A stretch of 64,000 bases of DNA from Adiantum capillus-veneris (GCA_014529385.2 CM043962.1:88227680-88291679), one strand, 5' to 3'; counted from the stretch's first letter, positions 34,230 through 46,760 are shown. The notes: generated by a model from the letters alone, not told the origin. Made by a program: numbers and translations.

Positions 34230-36260
34230 TATCCTAAAGGTACCAATAGAGGATATGTATTAAGTCCCAAAACCATTTCCCAAGGAATGATAAAGCTTGG
34301 TTTTTTACCATACATCGTGCCATCTCCATAAGTGACCTATTTTTCCTTTCAGAAACACCATTTTGTTGAGGTGTATAAAGCGCTATACATTGGTGTTTTA
34401 TCCCACAACCATGCAAAAATGCATCAAATCCTTTTGACATCCCCCCCCCCCCGGGCGCGCGCACGCGATCAAAACGGAGGGTGCACACAGTACAACTGGA
34501 TACATTTTCTATCAATAACAAAAATTGTTTGAAGCACATAAACACTTTGGACTTAGCTTTAAGCTGATACACCCATGTATGCCTTGAGTAATCATCAATG
34601 AAAGTCATGAAGAACAAATTATTACAAAAAGGAGTGACGCATAGGGCCACACACATCACTATGCACAAGACACAACTTGAAATGAGCTTGCACTGTGTCT
34701 TCAAAGGGAAAAATGAGGCAACCATATAAAATTTTTGCAAATGCATCGAAGTAACAAAATTCTGATCTTTAAGACGTGCATGCCATAGTTTAGTATTTGA
34801 AATAGCTTAAGATTTCCACACAATTGTCATAAAAATTGAACTTGTATTGCCCATGAGAGGCACCTGATGCCACAATAGTATCACCTGAAGTAAGATCATG
34901 GACAATACATCTACTTCACAACAAGGCCAAGGCTCGCTAATTTAGTAGAAGACAATATATTTTTCTTGATCCCAAGCAAAAAGAGTGCATCAAAAATTGT
35001 GAAGGAATGGCATTAATTTTGCAACAACGATAATTTTTTAGACTACCAAAGTTAGATAAGAGGCATTGTTAGCACAAGTGATAGTATACCCATTGGGGAC
35101 AACATCAGGAGAAGTAAACAAGTCATAATGAGATGTAATGTTCTTTGTAGCACCACTGTCAAGATACCACACATGTGAATTTGCATCCTCAACCATGCAT
35201 GCATCATGGATATAAGGGTCATGCTGGCACTACATATTAAAAGCGGATTCTGCATCAACAATAGAATTTTCAGATTTTATAATGGTTGCATTTGAAGAAG
35301 ATCCACTTTCTTTCTTACGTGCCTCTTTAGTCTTTAGCTTAGGACATTGCTTTATCAAATGATTGATAACTTTGCAATAGCTATAACAAAACTTTTTATT
35401 TCCTTTCTCAACACATTTACCTAATGCTTTGTTGTCATGGGAGTCATTTTTCATAGGTGGTTTGCTACTTAAAGAAGTAACATTGGAAGTAGTAGCATTG
35501 TTATTGCTACCTCTTCTTTGTGCAGTAGGTAAAAGCACGATCAACAACATGCTGCCTAGGCCTATTTTTCTTGAAATAGCCTTTTGCCATAGCAAAGTGA
35601 CCAATCCGTCAGAATGAATAGCCTTATCATTGCCTTGTGCAACAAGCCTCAAGGTAGATGCAAAAGTCTTGGTGATGTATCCAAGACAATTTGCACAAGT
35701 GGTCAAGAATGACTTCACCTACAACAATAAGTCTCTCATTTTGATATCTTTGATTTCTATGAGAAAAATGTCCATCTCATTGATATCTTTGATTTCAACG
35801 AGAAAAATGTCCATCTCATCTTCCTCATGCATAATCTTTGATTCTAGTCGCTTGTGTAGATATGCTATTTGCCTCATAGAGAATGCAATTGATGTATGTA
35901 TCTATGCATCTCTACTATCCCAACGAGCTTGTTCAACTATAGGTAAAACAACTCTAGTAGTGTGAGAAGAACTGCTAGAACCTACAACATCCTTTGTACA
36001 TCAAAACCTTTAGCAATTCTACATATACCCTTGGAAACAAGTACATGCTGCATCATGTAAGACCACAATGGATAGTCGCCTCCATCTAGTTTGTCATCAG
36101 TAGACAACATCTTGAAAATTTCATTACTCTTAGCCATAATGAAAGATTGAACTTGATGTAGAAAATGCTCAAGCTGAGTAGAAATCAAGGGAAAATTGTT
36201 CATGTTATATATCACAAACCACAGTAGAGTATCAAAGGCAAGGAATCCCAAACTCCAATA
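34230..36260 (-). pseudogene. Ty1/copia relic (gag, protease, integrase), minus strand
   Basis: Order on the minus strand: Gag start near 36147 (MAKSNEIFKMLS, LDGGDYPLWSYMMQHVLVSKG). Further Gag follows to about 35300, with a degenerate knuckle CYSYCKVINHLIKQC. The protease box WYLDSGATKNIT is near 35165. Then come the pre-integrase motif LWHARL (near 34770), the integrase core FFMTFIDDYSRHTWVYQL, and QCIALYTPQQNGVSERKNRSLMEMAR. The integrase is split by a C-rich/CG-rich insertion at 34441-34466. RT and RNase H are missing, and the relic ends near 34230. A 39-bp tandem duplication sits at about 35742-35820 (repeats MDIFLxEIKDI). The element is dead; LTRs were not identified. Confidence 0.8.
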
Positions 36261-36618
36261 AAATCAAGCAAAATTGAGCTCAATGCGTATGAAATGAATT
36301 ATGAAAAGGAAATTCTTAAGAGAAGGGGAATATTTCTATGAGAGCATTTTTTGACAAGCACTTTTTTGGAATTCGATGAGAAGATTTCAAAAAGATTCTT
36401 TCTCAACCTCAACCCTTCTCTTTTTTGTCTCTCCTCTCTCTCTCTCTCATAGATTTCTTTCCTAGGAGAGCACACATACAACAAGGACCAAAACACACGC
36501 CAATCATTAAACACATACACACTCTTTCAAACATTTAACACAACGCGATCAAAGATTGCAATCCCATGAGCAATAAAGGTATCTCTCTACCTCTGTCCCT
36601 AGAAAAGCTTCTTGTTTT

Positions 36619-36683
<65 letters not shown>

Positions 36684-36878
36684 TTCAAAATGTTGCTTTA
36701 AAAAAAAAAGAGAGTATATCATAGATAAGAGCAGATAAAACCGCCTAGGTTCCTCTTCCATCACAGTTAAGCCATCCATTACATGATCACACAAACAAAT
36801 ATCGCAATAGAAACATATGGGTGGTCGTTGAGTATGGGGCAGGATACGATTAGCTAATACCATGCTTAAACCTCTGGT
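36261..36878. other. Upstream of copia relic; compound microsatellite
   Basis: Holds a (CT)n(CA)n tract at about 36622-36680 and may include the decayed 5' LTR of the minus-strand copia element, but I could not find a matching LTR partner or primer site. Confidence 0.45.
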
Positions 36879-37241
36879 TCAGGGAGAATAATCAAAGTAT
36901 CCTCGTAAGTAAGGGCCAAAATGAGGATATAGGAAGAGCTTGTGATGATTAATAAATTGTGCCAGTAGGAATAATCGCTCTGAGAACCCGCGCTTCATAG
37001 ACTGCTCAACGTAATAGTACTTCGGACCTAAACCCATGGCCTCTTTTACCATTGCCAGACTAATGTTCTTCTTGAAATGCTCTGGACCCCATAATGTTAC
37101 TCTGGTGAGTTTATCTTGATATGTCCACCACTGTGTTTGGGCTACAGATGTTCCCTGGTTCGGAAAGAGAAGGCTGGCATATTTTTTGACAAATGATCTA
37201 CGGGCTAACTCATTAGTCTGCCTGCAGGTGTTGGGCTGCAA
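36879..37241 (-). CDS. Hypothetical open frame of 120 codons
   Basis: An uninterrupted minus-strand frame starting MQPNTCRQTNELARR and containing WWTYQDKLTRVTLWGPEH, KEAMGLGPKYYYVEQ and YPHFGPYLRGYF. Its composition (mixed hydrophobic, aromatic and charged) looks like real protein rather than a simple-repeat artefact. I do not recognise the family. No partner frame or promoter was found and it lies among relics, so it may be one exon or an unclassified element fragment. Confidence 0.25.
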   Translation of the reverse strand: MQPNTCRQTNELARRSFVKKYASLLFPNQGTSVAQTQWWTYQDKLTRVTLWGPEHFKKNISLAMVKEAMGLGPKYYYVEQSMKRGFSERLFLLAQFINHHKLFLYPHFGPYLRGYFDYSP

Positions 37242-37457
37242 AAGCTAATATCAGAGCAGTGTTTGTTGCCATGAGGGATAAGTGTAAAAAAGCTTACTAA
37301 CTTCCTATACTAGTGTCTGATGCCACTCTAATGGCTTCCTTTCTCTTATACTAAATAGGGTATAACTCTGCTTTGTCCTTACTCGGGTAAAAACACCAAA
37401 CAATAGGTATATGGAATATATGACCTATCCTTGATAGGTATAGGGAATATTGTTTAA

Positions 37458-38797
37458 CACTAGAATGGTAACCTAACAGAACATAAAAGTGTCCTTTCAG
37501 GGTTTTGGGAAAAAAATCCAAAACCATAGTAGATCCACTCATTTTGAAAAATCCTTTCATGAGCTTATAGTTCAATAACTACTACATATGGAAAAAATGA
37601 GAAACTTGTAATTTTCTCAGCCCTTGGTCACTACAAGCCTCCAAAGTTGATGGACCAGTGCATTTTGCCCAAAACAACAATTTCTTACGGTTGATTGCAT
37701 ATAAATAAGAGTGGAGATTTTTGTAGGACATGAGATAAAATGCCCTGTTAACTTCAATGGGTTGGTGACCAAAACATATGGTTGCTTTTACCTCACTAAA
37801 TTTTTTTTGGGAAAAAAAAATAGGTACAAGAAAGTTGCATTTTTGCCATTCTGCGGACCTATCATCAAATTTTCTATAGTCACGCTCAATACATACTATA
37901 TACATGTTTTCTTAGTTCCCTTTGGGCCTCTGGATTCAAAAGGAGCCATGGAGCATGTCAAAAGGATAATGGATCTCTTACAATTGGAACCTTGGGGGCA
38001 ATGATAAAGTGCTAAGTACAACAAACATGAAAAAACTGGGTTTAGCATTATGACCTCTAGAAACCCAAAGAAACTACTCAATATCTAACCAAGTTTGTAG
38101 TCTATGACTAGATATGGTTACTACCTACAAAATACACACAATTGGCCTAAGAAACTAGAAATATTGAGAAAGTTATACTTGCTACTCTAAAATGTATCGT
38201 ATTCTTCAGCAACAATCAAAAAACTCAACCATCATCATATACTATGCTATATAGCATATTAGGTCCTCCAAAACTCAAGGAAGATTAGCTTTATGTTATA
38301 CATTACACTTACAAAGTCAAAATTGAATTTGGATATCAAGAAAGCCACCAAAAAAATCATAAAAGTATTAATTTTGGCCAAAAAAACAGGATTATGCAAT
38401 TCTTGTAAATTGGTCATAACTTTCAATGTTAACACTTGGCTCTCCCTACAAGCATCAAAACATGTTGAGAACTATGAAGGCCTAACCTCTATCCATCTAA
38501 ACCTCACAAACATGAAGTTTAGAGTGGTATAGTTGCCAAAAATTGAAAAAAAGCCAAAAACAAGACCCGTTTTCTCACACAGTTTAGGTTCAAAAATGTT
38601 GTGCAAGAGTAAGGTTAATGGTGAGATCGATACTCAGAAAAAAATGCTAAGTTTTTTTCAGCTCATAAGGAAACTTTGTGGATATATAGCACCTAAAAAT
38701 TCATTTTCATACTCTTCAAATAATTCAAGCAAAATGGTCAATTAACAGGACACAAAAGTGTCCAAGGACATAAAAGTGTCCTGTTACCATTCTAGTG
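37458..38797. mobile_element. Non-autonomous TTAA-flanked inverted-repeat element (piggyBac-like)
   Basis: 1,340 bp with perfect 15-bp terminal inverted repeats: CACTAGAATGGTAAC at 37458-37472 and its complement at 38783-38797. It is flanked on both sides by TTAA (37454-37457 and 38798-38801). TTAA duplication is diagnostic of piggyBac, and the CACTAGAA start resembles the CCCTAGAAA of known piggyBac ends. The right end has an internal palindrome, GGACACAAAAGTGTCC, and a second near-copy. The interior has no transposase-like frame, so it would need enzyme in trans. The alternative is a CACTA-type element, but the 3-bp flanks (TAA, TTA) do not match that rule. Confidence 0.7.
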
Positions 38798-38856
38798 TTA
38801 AAGATCTTCTGAATACCTTGCATGGTGTTGCTTATGAAGTGATATAAACTAGTGTT

Positions 38857-39490
38857 AAAAACCCTTCATCTGGTACATATGTGCTGATGCCACTCCAGGC
38901 TGGGCTTTTTACAAAACAAGGAAATACCTTAAAAACACCTAACTTGGGTGTAGGAAAGTTTTTTTATATATAAAAGGACTTGGAAAAATATGCATTACCC
39001 CTTGAAATACTAATAGGCAGGGACTAATTGGTTCATAGTACCTAAAAACATCATCGGGTATGGGGCCTTTAGCCTACCAAAGCTGTAGATATCTTGTAGA
39101 TATGACTTAGCCTTGATAGATATATAGAATAATGTTTGTTTTTTCCTCTGAAAACTGAGCATATTATTGCTTATGTTTTTTTGCATATAATCTATTATCA
39201 AAAGAACCCTTCATCTAGTATGTATGTACTAATGCTACTCCAGGCCTGCTCTATACAGTACGAAAAAATACTTAAAACTTTTTTGGCCTAGTCCCCTTTT
39301 AAAAAAAGAAGAGAAGCACACCTAACTTGTATTGTATAGATGTTGTGGTCTTTATATAAGGAGAATTTTGTAAAATATGGAGTACCCTTTGAATTGCTAA
39401 CTGGTTGTCTACAGTAGGATTGGAATAACTATTCGTAATACCATCTTCAAAATTGGGCTGCAGCCTACCAGGGTATATTACCTCTTGTCT
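38857..39490. repeat. Diverged 345-bp tandem duplication
   Basis: Segments from 38857 and 39202 share ACCCTTCATCT, then ATGCCACTCCAGG/ATGCTACTCCAGG, CACCTAACTTG and AAAATATGxxxTACCC. The first copy also contains CCTTGATAGATATATAGAATAATGTTT (39110-39136), which resembles the left flank of the TTAA element at 37431-37455. Confidence 0.55.
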
Positions 39491-39499
39491 ACCGCTCAG

Positions 39500-42340
39500 A
39501 GCTTCTATGGTGCATGGGAATGCTAGCTTAAAACATGGTATTTCCTTCTTAAGAAGAATTGGTAACTATTACCTCTCATAAAAGTTTAAAATGGACTAAG
39601 GGGGGTCATTATCTTCTGCCTTTGAGTTACTTAGTACTAATAACCCACACCCTGCACGGCTGTTTGCTTTACACGCCATGCCTCGGCGCTGATTGTGCTC
39701 GTTCATCTGCTTCTGCTTGGCTTTGTGCACCTGTGTCATCCTCTAGTAGCAGTATGACAGTATGCAGATCTTTTGGGATTACGGGCTGTCAAATCTGATC
39801 TTGTACAGTACGCTCTGTATTGACACCATGGCTATATAAACTTGTGAGTTTTTATACTCACTTGGTATTTGTTTACTGTTTATGGTAAGGGAATTTGTAA
39901 ATGTTTTTACATTGAGGGGTGAGAACTGTTCTGCACTCGGATGACAAGCGGGAAGGAAATCATCGTGGGGGCTGGACTGCCTACTACTCCGAGTTCATAG
40001 GTCAAATAGCATGTAGCTTTGTCTGCGTGGAGAATACTGTGTATTTGTTTTGGTATTATGTTTTGAGTCTGATGTGGAGATAATCTTTCCATACATGTTG
40101 TTGGTTTCTAACGTACAAAACTTAATGAAGCTGACATACTAAAGATGACACCCTATGGGACATAGGGTTGCTGTGGGTGTTTCTCCTTGCTCATGACTGG
40201 TTCGTAACTATAGACAACTGAAAAATGATGCTTTGTTTCTATGATTAGGGGCATCTTTGTGTTACATACCGGGGGGTTGTGGATTTGAGAACTGACTATA
40301 TTGTACTATGTCAGAGATCTGCTGAAAAAAATCCGGGTTTAAGAGGACTATCTCTACCATTGTCGGATTTTGTCTGGTTTGTTGATTGGATTCTAGAAAA
40401 CTTCAATAAATATCTTAAATGCAGGGCGAAGCCTGTTTTGCTGACTGTGTGTTGTACAGGACATAAAGAAAAAAAGTGACACCTTTATGAGATTTTTTAG
40501 GGTTAAAGAATCAGGACTTGCACCGTTTATAATCTAATATTTGAATAGGTAGGAGGCCTATCTTGACTTCTAAAAATAGATATTAATGACATGGATGGGG
40601 TTTGTGTGTGTCTTTATAACATAAAAGGCCGATAATTGGGGCACTCATGGATAGTGTACGATAGGAGATCTCTTAAAAAATTCTGCTCTAAACCGTTTAG
40701 AGCTATTTTTGGGTTCCGGGCATCATAGAAAACCTAAGTACGGCCATATTCAATGACCTTGATATAAAGGTCCAGCCCGTAATCATATTTTCCCCAGCTA
40801 TGTGGTATACTAACAGGCAGTATGGCATCTCTACTAAGGACTTTTATTCAGGGATAGCTCTATTCTATGATAAAAACCAGTATTCTAAAACGGTTCTCTA
40901 AAAAATGGGGTAGTGGCCTTAACTAGCTGTTGTTTAGTTCAGTAATAAATTACAAAATTTGGTTCAAAAATATGGTGAGCTACTAAATCCTAGGTGACTA
41001 ACATGGTGCACTAGGAGATGATTGGCAAGTATTCATTTCGAAACATATATACTGAATTTTACTTTGCTCTCTAGTAAGAAGGAATGTAATATTCTAATGA
41101 AATTTTTTTCGATGATCTGGTTTTGTTTGGAAGACTTGATCTTGGTTTCACATCTTGGTGTAAAAGTACTATAGCCTGTATTGCTGTTGGGGATGACGTC
41201 TATCTTGTGTCGGTACTGTGTGCTGAATACTATAGGCTCTTTTTACTCTTGAAAATGATTGGTTAAATACTTTAATCTCAATGCTTTATGGCAAGGAAGT
41301 GTGCTGAGTATTCCTAAGCAAGAAATAAGCAATATTGTGCATATTACAAACATGGCTGACCTTGATTCTGGGAATTGGCTGCCATATGCTGTGGTACCTA
41401 AGTCTCTACTTATGGTATCTAAAACCTTAACGGTATGTACTAGGTTTTAAATTGAACAAAGGCCTTAAGAAATTATGATAAAATTTTAAAAAAACTTGCC
41501 AAACGTATGTATGTAAAAGAACCCTTCCTCTATCACTTCTAGAGGAAAAAATACCGAGTATTTTACTACATAAAATCTGTATGAGATACTTATTGTATAT
41601 ATATGGTCCTGTGAGGAATAAAAAGAAGAAGTATAGTATCATGACACATTATTTTCAAAGGATTATATGGAAACACATAAAGAATGATTTGTTTTATCAT
41701 TGTGACATGGATAAAAACTGGGATGCCCATGCATCACCTGCATAACGATAAACAAGTGCTAACTGAGCGTTTTCTTGTTTATTATGGGTGCAGGTGAGGG
41801 CTACCTTCTTTGATTAAAACAAGCTATTCTTTATGTCTTGAATTTGATGCTCGTTCGAATGGAGAGCGGCTCTACTACCATTCTTTGGGATTGTATTTTC
41901 CTATGATGTATTCTCGGTTACTGATACCATGTACAGAATTTATTTTCAAACATGCAAATAAATTTTTTGTGCACAACCCTTATACTTGTCTAGGATCTGG
42001 CTGTCCGTGAACACTTGTGTTCGTTTGCGTATATATGTATTTAAAACAGCAACACACACACATTAAGCGCAAAAGAGGGAAGGACTTGTCCTTTCATCTC
42101 GGACTCTGGTTCTAGCACTTAGTGCCTGTTACTATATTTTAGGATATTGTAAAAGGCAGGGGCATTAGTGCACAATCACAGTGCTCCTTTGACCGGACTG
42201 TTTTAAAGTTGCTAATGTTACCAATCTATATGACCCTTGTTTAGCACTTACATACACAAGAAGATACTATTGTACCTTGTTAGTTCACCTTTAAAAAAGT
42301 AGTACTGCCCTCTAGGGCTTTTTGAAACTTACTGCTAGAA
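39500..42340. other. No recognisable gene
   Basis: AT-rich sequence with short frames on both strands. None showed a motif I could name. It could include the 5' part of the Penelope-like element that follows. Confidence 0.45.
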
Positions 42341-42344
42341 TGAA

Positions 42345-43560
42345 GGTCTGTTCTGATCCTATGAAAAGAGCGCTGATCTCGGAGAAAATGCGCCTTGCTA
42401 GAGAAATAGAACTTTATTCTCCCTATACTCTGAATAGGACTCGACCTTATTTTCATAGAAATGTAAAACTCAAAAAAGGAATGTAGTATCCATAAGATCT
42501 ATGATGACTTTGGGTATAAGTTTTTGGATGGTGTACCTAATCTTTGTAATCATTGCAGATTATCTCTCTTTCCCAGGATGGAAGTATCTACCGTCTATTA
42601 AAAACCTTGTCTACTCAAAAGACTTCCTCCTTCTTAATGATATCCCAACTTGCGTCTGTCATCAATACCCTCGTTTTTCAAATCATTTTCTAACCTAGGC
42701 TTACATGTGTGTACATCGAACTTAGAGATCATATCTGCTATAACTATCAGAGGCCTCATAAATAATGGTCTGAATCACATTCCACCTTTTCCCCTTAATC
42801 CCAACCTTGCCTTACTGGCGGTTCTTGAATGCCTGGCCGACTTGGCCTTAAAACTCCAACTGGAGTCGACAGATCACATTATACTGACACATACACTAAA
42901 AGAAATCTTCTAGAACAAAATTAGTCTTTTACCACAAGGATGGTTGAGCACTGAGACTATCTGGCTTACCCCCCAGGCGAGGGCATCCTTCTCGAACATT
43001 AAAACATGCTGGTTTATTGTCGGTCTTGATAAAGCGTCAAATACGGCTTGTATCATATGTCAAAGGCTTGCCTTTGAATCAGCCCATGATAGGCTTAAGG
43101 GGAATGAGTTCTTTGAACTTAGTGTCTCCCCTGGTGATGCTTCTATAAAACTTAAAAAAGAGCTATCTGTACTTGGATATCTTTCCAAATCACTTAAAAT
43201 ACTCATCCTATTTCCTTTGTATAAAAAACATAAGCATAAATTCAGATGGATTTCTGATGCTGCTAATAGTCTATTCACTGATATCACAGATAACATCACT
43301 ATTTGCCTTAAAAATATTCTATTAGAAATAGAAGCCATTTTTGCTGTCAAAAGAGATATTATGAAACGATTTAATAACCTTGATTTTTGTCCCTTTTGGC
43401 TGATAAAAAATACTGCGGAGGTATATATTAACTTACCAGAAAACATTTACGCTATCTTTACTCCTGACATAAACACAATGCTATGAAAATATTCTGCTTA
43501 CCGGAGATGACAGTCTTCTCGGTATTTTAACTAAACTAATTTTAACTAAACCCATCACTA
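42345..43560 (+). pseudogene. Penelope-like retroelement relic (N-terminal and RT fingers)
   Basis: From 42650 to 43486 one frame, broken only by a TAG at 42911, carries the conserved order of Penelope-like polyproteins. A helical segment with GLINNGLNHIPPFPL comes first, then WFIVGLDKASNTACIICQ near 43010. FRWISDAANSLFTDITDNI near 43243 is the KxRWI fingers motif. WLIKNTAEVYINLPENIYAIF and the palm start FTPDI follow near 43400-43465. After a one-base slip near 43477 the frame continues CYENILLTGDDSLLGIL, the typical (C/F)YExIPLxGDDN segment. The catalytic YxDD part, and any GIY-YIG endonuclease, are missing. Such elements copy RNA at chromosomal nicks or ends. The copy is 3'-truncated and dead. 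Upstream coding-like traces (42370-42480) may belong to it. Confidence 0.7.
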
Positions 43561-43676
43561 TTTTTCTCTACTATTGTCATGATGCTCTCCCAATGTTCAA
43601 TACACACCTCCCACCAACTTAACCAGGAGTCCATTGCAGGGAAGTTCTTATCCATGCAATGTCCAATGTGCCACCA

Positions 43677-45770
43677 TTATCGAAGGAGATGCGACTTTGA
43701 TGTTGCTACCTCTCTAGAGGGGAAACGAGACTTTTCACACATGTCTTTGTGATTTTGTTGAGATGAAGAAACAATGTAATTTGTTGTGTGCGCCACCATG
43801 CTTTTCTTCCAATGAAAAAGGCAAGATCGTTCTTGATGTTGTAGAACATTTTCTTTCCCCACCATTGAACACAATGCGAACTTCATTCCAATTGGCTTGA
43901 GCTTCATCGGCCATGAATCCATGGATTCATCGGCCATGAATCCATGGAAATCTGTTTTCTCATATCCATGCCCCTTCATAGCTTCATTTACACTCCCAAA
44001 AAGGGATTTGTTCTTCCATGTCCTCCTCTTTCATCTCACAAGTTGCAATAGTGAGGAGGTTTTGCATGTTATAATGTAAGACATTCATATTACTATACAT
44101 ATTAGTAGTTGTTTCTTAAGATATGTCAAACTTGAAAATATGTTGCTAAAAAATATATTACTATACATATTAATAGTTGTTTCTTAAAATATGTCAAGCT
44201 TGAAAATATTAATAGTTGTTTCTTAAGATATGTCAAACTTGATAATATGTTGCTAAGAAATCAAACCTTGGATGGTATACATGGCATGCCATGGTCACCC
44301 AATATGTCACTTGGTGAGTGTGATCAAGTTGCACCCAAGCGTGCCGAAGATCTCTACTTCCACTTTGTCTCATCAGATTGACCAAATCCAATCAAGAGGC
44401 AAGGCCACTTGTAGACATTTTGAAAGCAAAGCACTGCTCCCCTTCCGCTCCTTGCCCAAGAAATATGATTCTATGAAAAAAATGACATATGCAATCTTTT
44501 TTTTAGTCCCATTCAGGGAATCTACACCAAAGCTCTCTTTTGTCGGGCCATTTCTTGTTGTTGTCAACAGACCTACAAAACCTGTATTATAGTATTTAGC
44601 TACTTTGAAATAATATGCACAAACAAGAGCAACAAGTAATCATCCTCACTAGTTGTCCTCCATTAAGAGGCCCATTGCTTCAACAACATTTAGAAATTAT
44701 TGCTTGCCAAGTACATGGCGAGATTCCCCTTCTTGGATCAAGTTATTGTCACAATTTTATTTGTCACATACATTTGTACCTTTTGTGCACTTGCATGTAT
44801 GTCTACACTAAGGACTTGTGCACCCATTTCTTTGATGAGTCTTTTGTACGTACCATCCCTCATGACATGTTGGTGATTGCCTTGATGTACGATCAATCTA
44901 CTCATGCTTTCATCCCTTGGCATGACATAATATATGAGATTCACATGTACGCAAACAAATGGGTGGTTGTCCACAATAGTGACAAGTAATCTTACCTCCA
45001 TGTCCATCACAAAACGCACTCATACAAGGTAATTTGAGCATGCTACCATTGAAATGCATCGTGTTCGACTTCCCAAAATTAGCCAATTTTGGACAACTTT
45101 CATCGAGACACTTTGGGCACCTACATAATGGCTTTTGAGACAAACTCCAAGAAATGCAATGTTTGAGGTTTGTGGTTTGGTACAGTGGTGTGGATCATAC
45201 TTATGTTCCATAGCATCCATTGGATGAACCTTCCCTAAGGTCAGTGGAGACTCAAACATCATGTTACCATTGTACATTTTTGAAATTTTTCTCACTTGTT
45301 TGGTTTCCACCATCTTAGAAAGAAGCTTTGTTGATGTGTTTGGCTTCGTCATTGAGCTCAAAAAAGACAAAATACTATTTGTTCCCCTTACCTTGGCAGA
45401 GTTTTTCAATGCTTGCTCCCCATAAAGTTGTTCCTTGCCTGGGCTAGTAAGGTCTATGTAGGGAGCTTCCACAGGAGAAGTAGCCATCCCACTCGAATTT
45501 GAGACTATGCCATCTTTGAAAACCACCACGAACTTTGTAGAGAGATATTCGTCCATAAGATAAAACTTCTCTCCTAAGTGATTGCTGGTTTTCTCTAGTG
45601 GCATTATCAACTCTTCTAATCATGACAATGGTATGTAAAGCACTTAATATTTGCGGTGCAACAAGTTCTTGTAGATATCCAACCCCAAAAATACTCTTCC
45701 AATTGGTAAAGGAAAAATCTCTTTTGAAGGAGGGGAAGACTATAGTACACAACATGGTAACTGAGTTCAA
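43677..45770 (-). pseudogene. DNA-transposase-like gene relic (MULE-like, uncertain)
   Basis: Minus-strand pieces in three frames read in the order of an uncharacterised transposase-like family that I recall from seed-free plants. A cysteine-rich N-terminal part comes first (45100-44950: CRCPKCLDE, CHYCGQPPIC). Then come VHQGNHQHVMRDGTYKRLI near 44860, resembling an HxGxHxHP motif, and SLNGTKKKIAYV near 44500. GFMADE near 43935 is followed by QERSCLFHWKKSMVAHT near 43835. The last two resemble the GFMADSAQANW and RERTCLFHWxxSxxxHT motifs of that family, where a DDE-type core is likely. All frames are broken. Family assignment rests on memory of motifs, so treat MULE as a working label. Confidence 0.45.
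44089..44262. repeat. Tandem repeat of 51-68 bp, about 2.5 copies
   Basis: ATTACTATACATATTAGTAGTTG starts the first copy at 44089 and a near-copy follows at 44157. A third, partial copy (ATTAATAGTTGTTTCTTAAG) starts near 44208. All contain GATATGTCAAACTTGA or a close variant. They interrupt the transposase-like relic. Confidence 0.7.
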
Positions 45771-46333
45771 GAAATAAGCACTAGATTGAAAAAATAAGAG
45801 TGAAAGTGTCTAATTGTGTTTAGGAGAGTTAAGGGAATTTTATATTAACCCTAAGGTTTATTAGTATTTTTTAATAATTTTTTGACATCCAAATTATTAT
45901 TTACTTTAATGTGTACTCTATTATCTGAGAGGGTAGTTTTGGATGCCCAATGTCATTCTTCACCAACATTACAAAAAAGAAATTGGCATTACGAACTCAA
46001 AAGAAAATTTCCAATCCACATTACAAAAAAGATCTTGTGCGTTACAAACCAAGAAGAAACCATTGCAAACATAGATTTTGGGTATTACAAAATAACTATC
46101 CAAAGATAGTATGCTACAGGTAGTTAAAGCTCATTCCCAAACTAAGAATCGTTAGTTCATTTGGTTTAGCGATCTAACAATTGACAAGTTTTGCGTCCAT
46201 GGTGGCCAAGATAAATCTTGGCCAACAGTATGAAGTGGTATTACGGTATCCACCCTCAAGAAGCTTCCCGGCCACATACTTGATTGCATTCACTGCAATC
46301 AAAAGGTCACTTACTTGGCAACATCGATAGTCA

Positions 46334-46760
46334 TTAACTTCGGACTTGAGCTATCCGAGGTGTTAAGTCCATTATCAGTGTTGAATGCATACAAATAGCC
46401 ATCAAATCCTGATTTGCTTGCAAGAATTCAACATCTTCCTCATCTGTTAATCCTTCCATCATGTTTACATGTTTGGCCACAATGGATCGCCTTTGCAAAG
46501 ATGATTGTCTTGTTGATATGGAACTTGTACCTTCCTTGATCCTCTCCATATTGTTAGTGTATGTCTGGCCCAATTTTGCTTCACCTTAGCTTGTCGCAAC
46601 CATGGTCGGCCCAGCAACATTTGATAGTCATCTTGTAGTCTGTGGAGATTTAGCACCACAAAGGATACCGCAAAAGGGAAGACTATATTAGGTAAAGTGG
46701 GAAAATCCCAATTCCTAGGATGGACAACTTTCAACATATCATATATAAAGTAATGAGATC
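46334..46760 (-). pseudogene. Ty3 protease relic, minus strand
   Basis: Reads FVVLNLHRLQDDYQMLLGRPWLRQAKVKQNW at about 46670-46570, the C-terminal half of a Ty3 retropepsin (the LLGRPWL motif and its downstream partner strand). A frame change then leads to EGLTDEEDVEFLQANQDLMA near 46430. No RT or LTR was found nearby. It is a solitary dead fragment. Confidence 0.6.

Noticed and set aside
34441-34466. Z-DNA or regulatory meaning of the C-run followed by GGGCGCGCGCACGCG
   Set aside because: It simply disrupts copia integrase and may be slippage or a sequencing artefact; there is no supporting context.
37582-38004. Open frames inside the TTAA element (107 and 97 codons)
   Set aside because: No transposase motif, and the frames overlap on opposite strands; they are probably chance.
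37458-38797. CACTA (En/Spm) element
   Set aside because: The ends start CACTA, but 3-bp flanks differ (TAA and TTA) while TTAA is duplicated exactly, which fits piggyBac-type insertion better.
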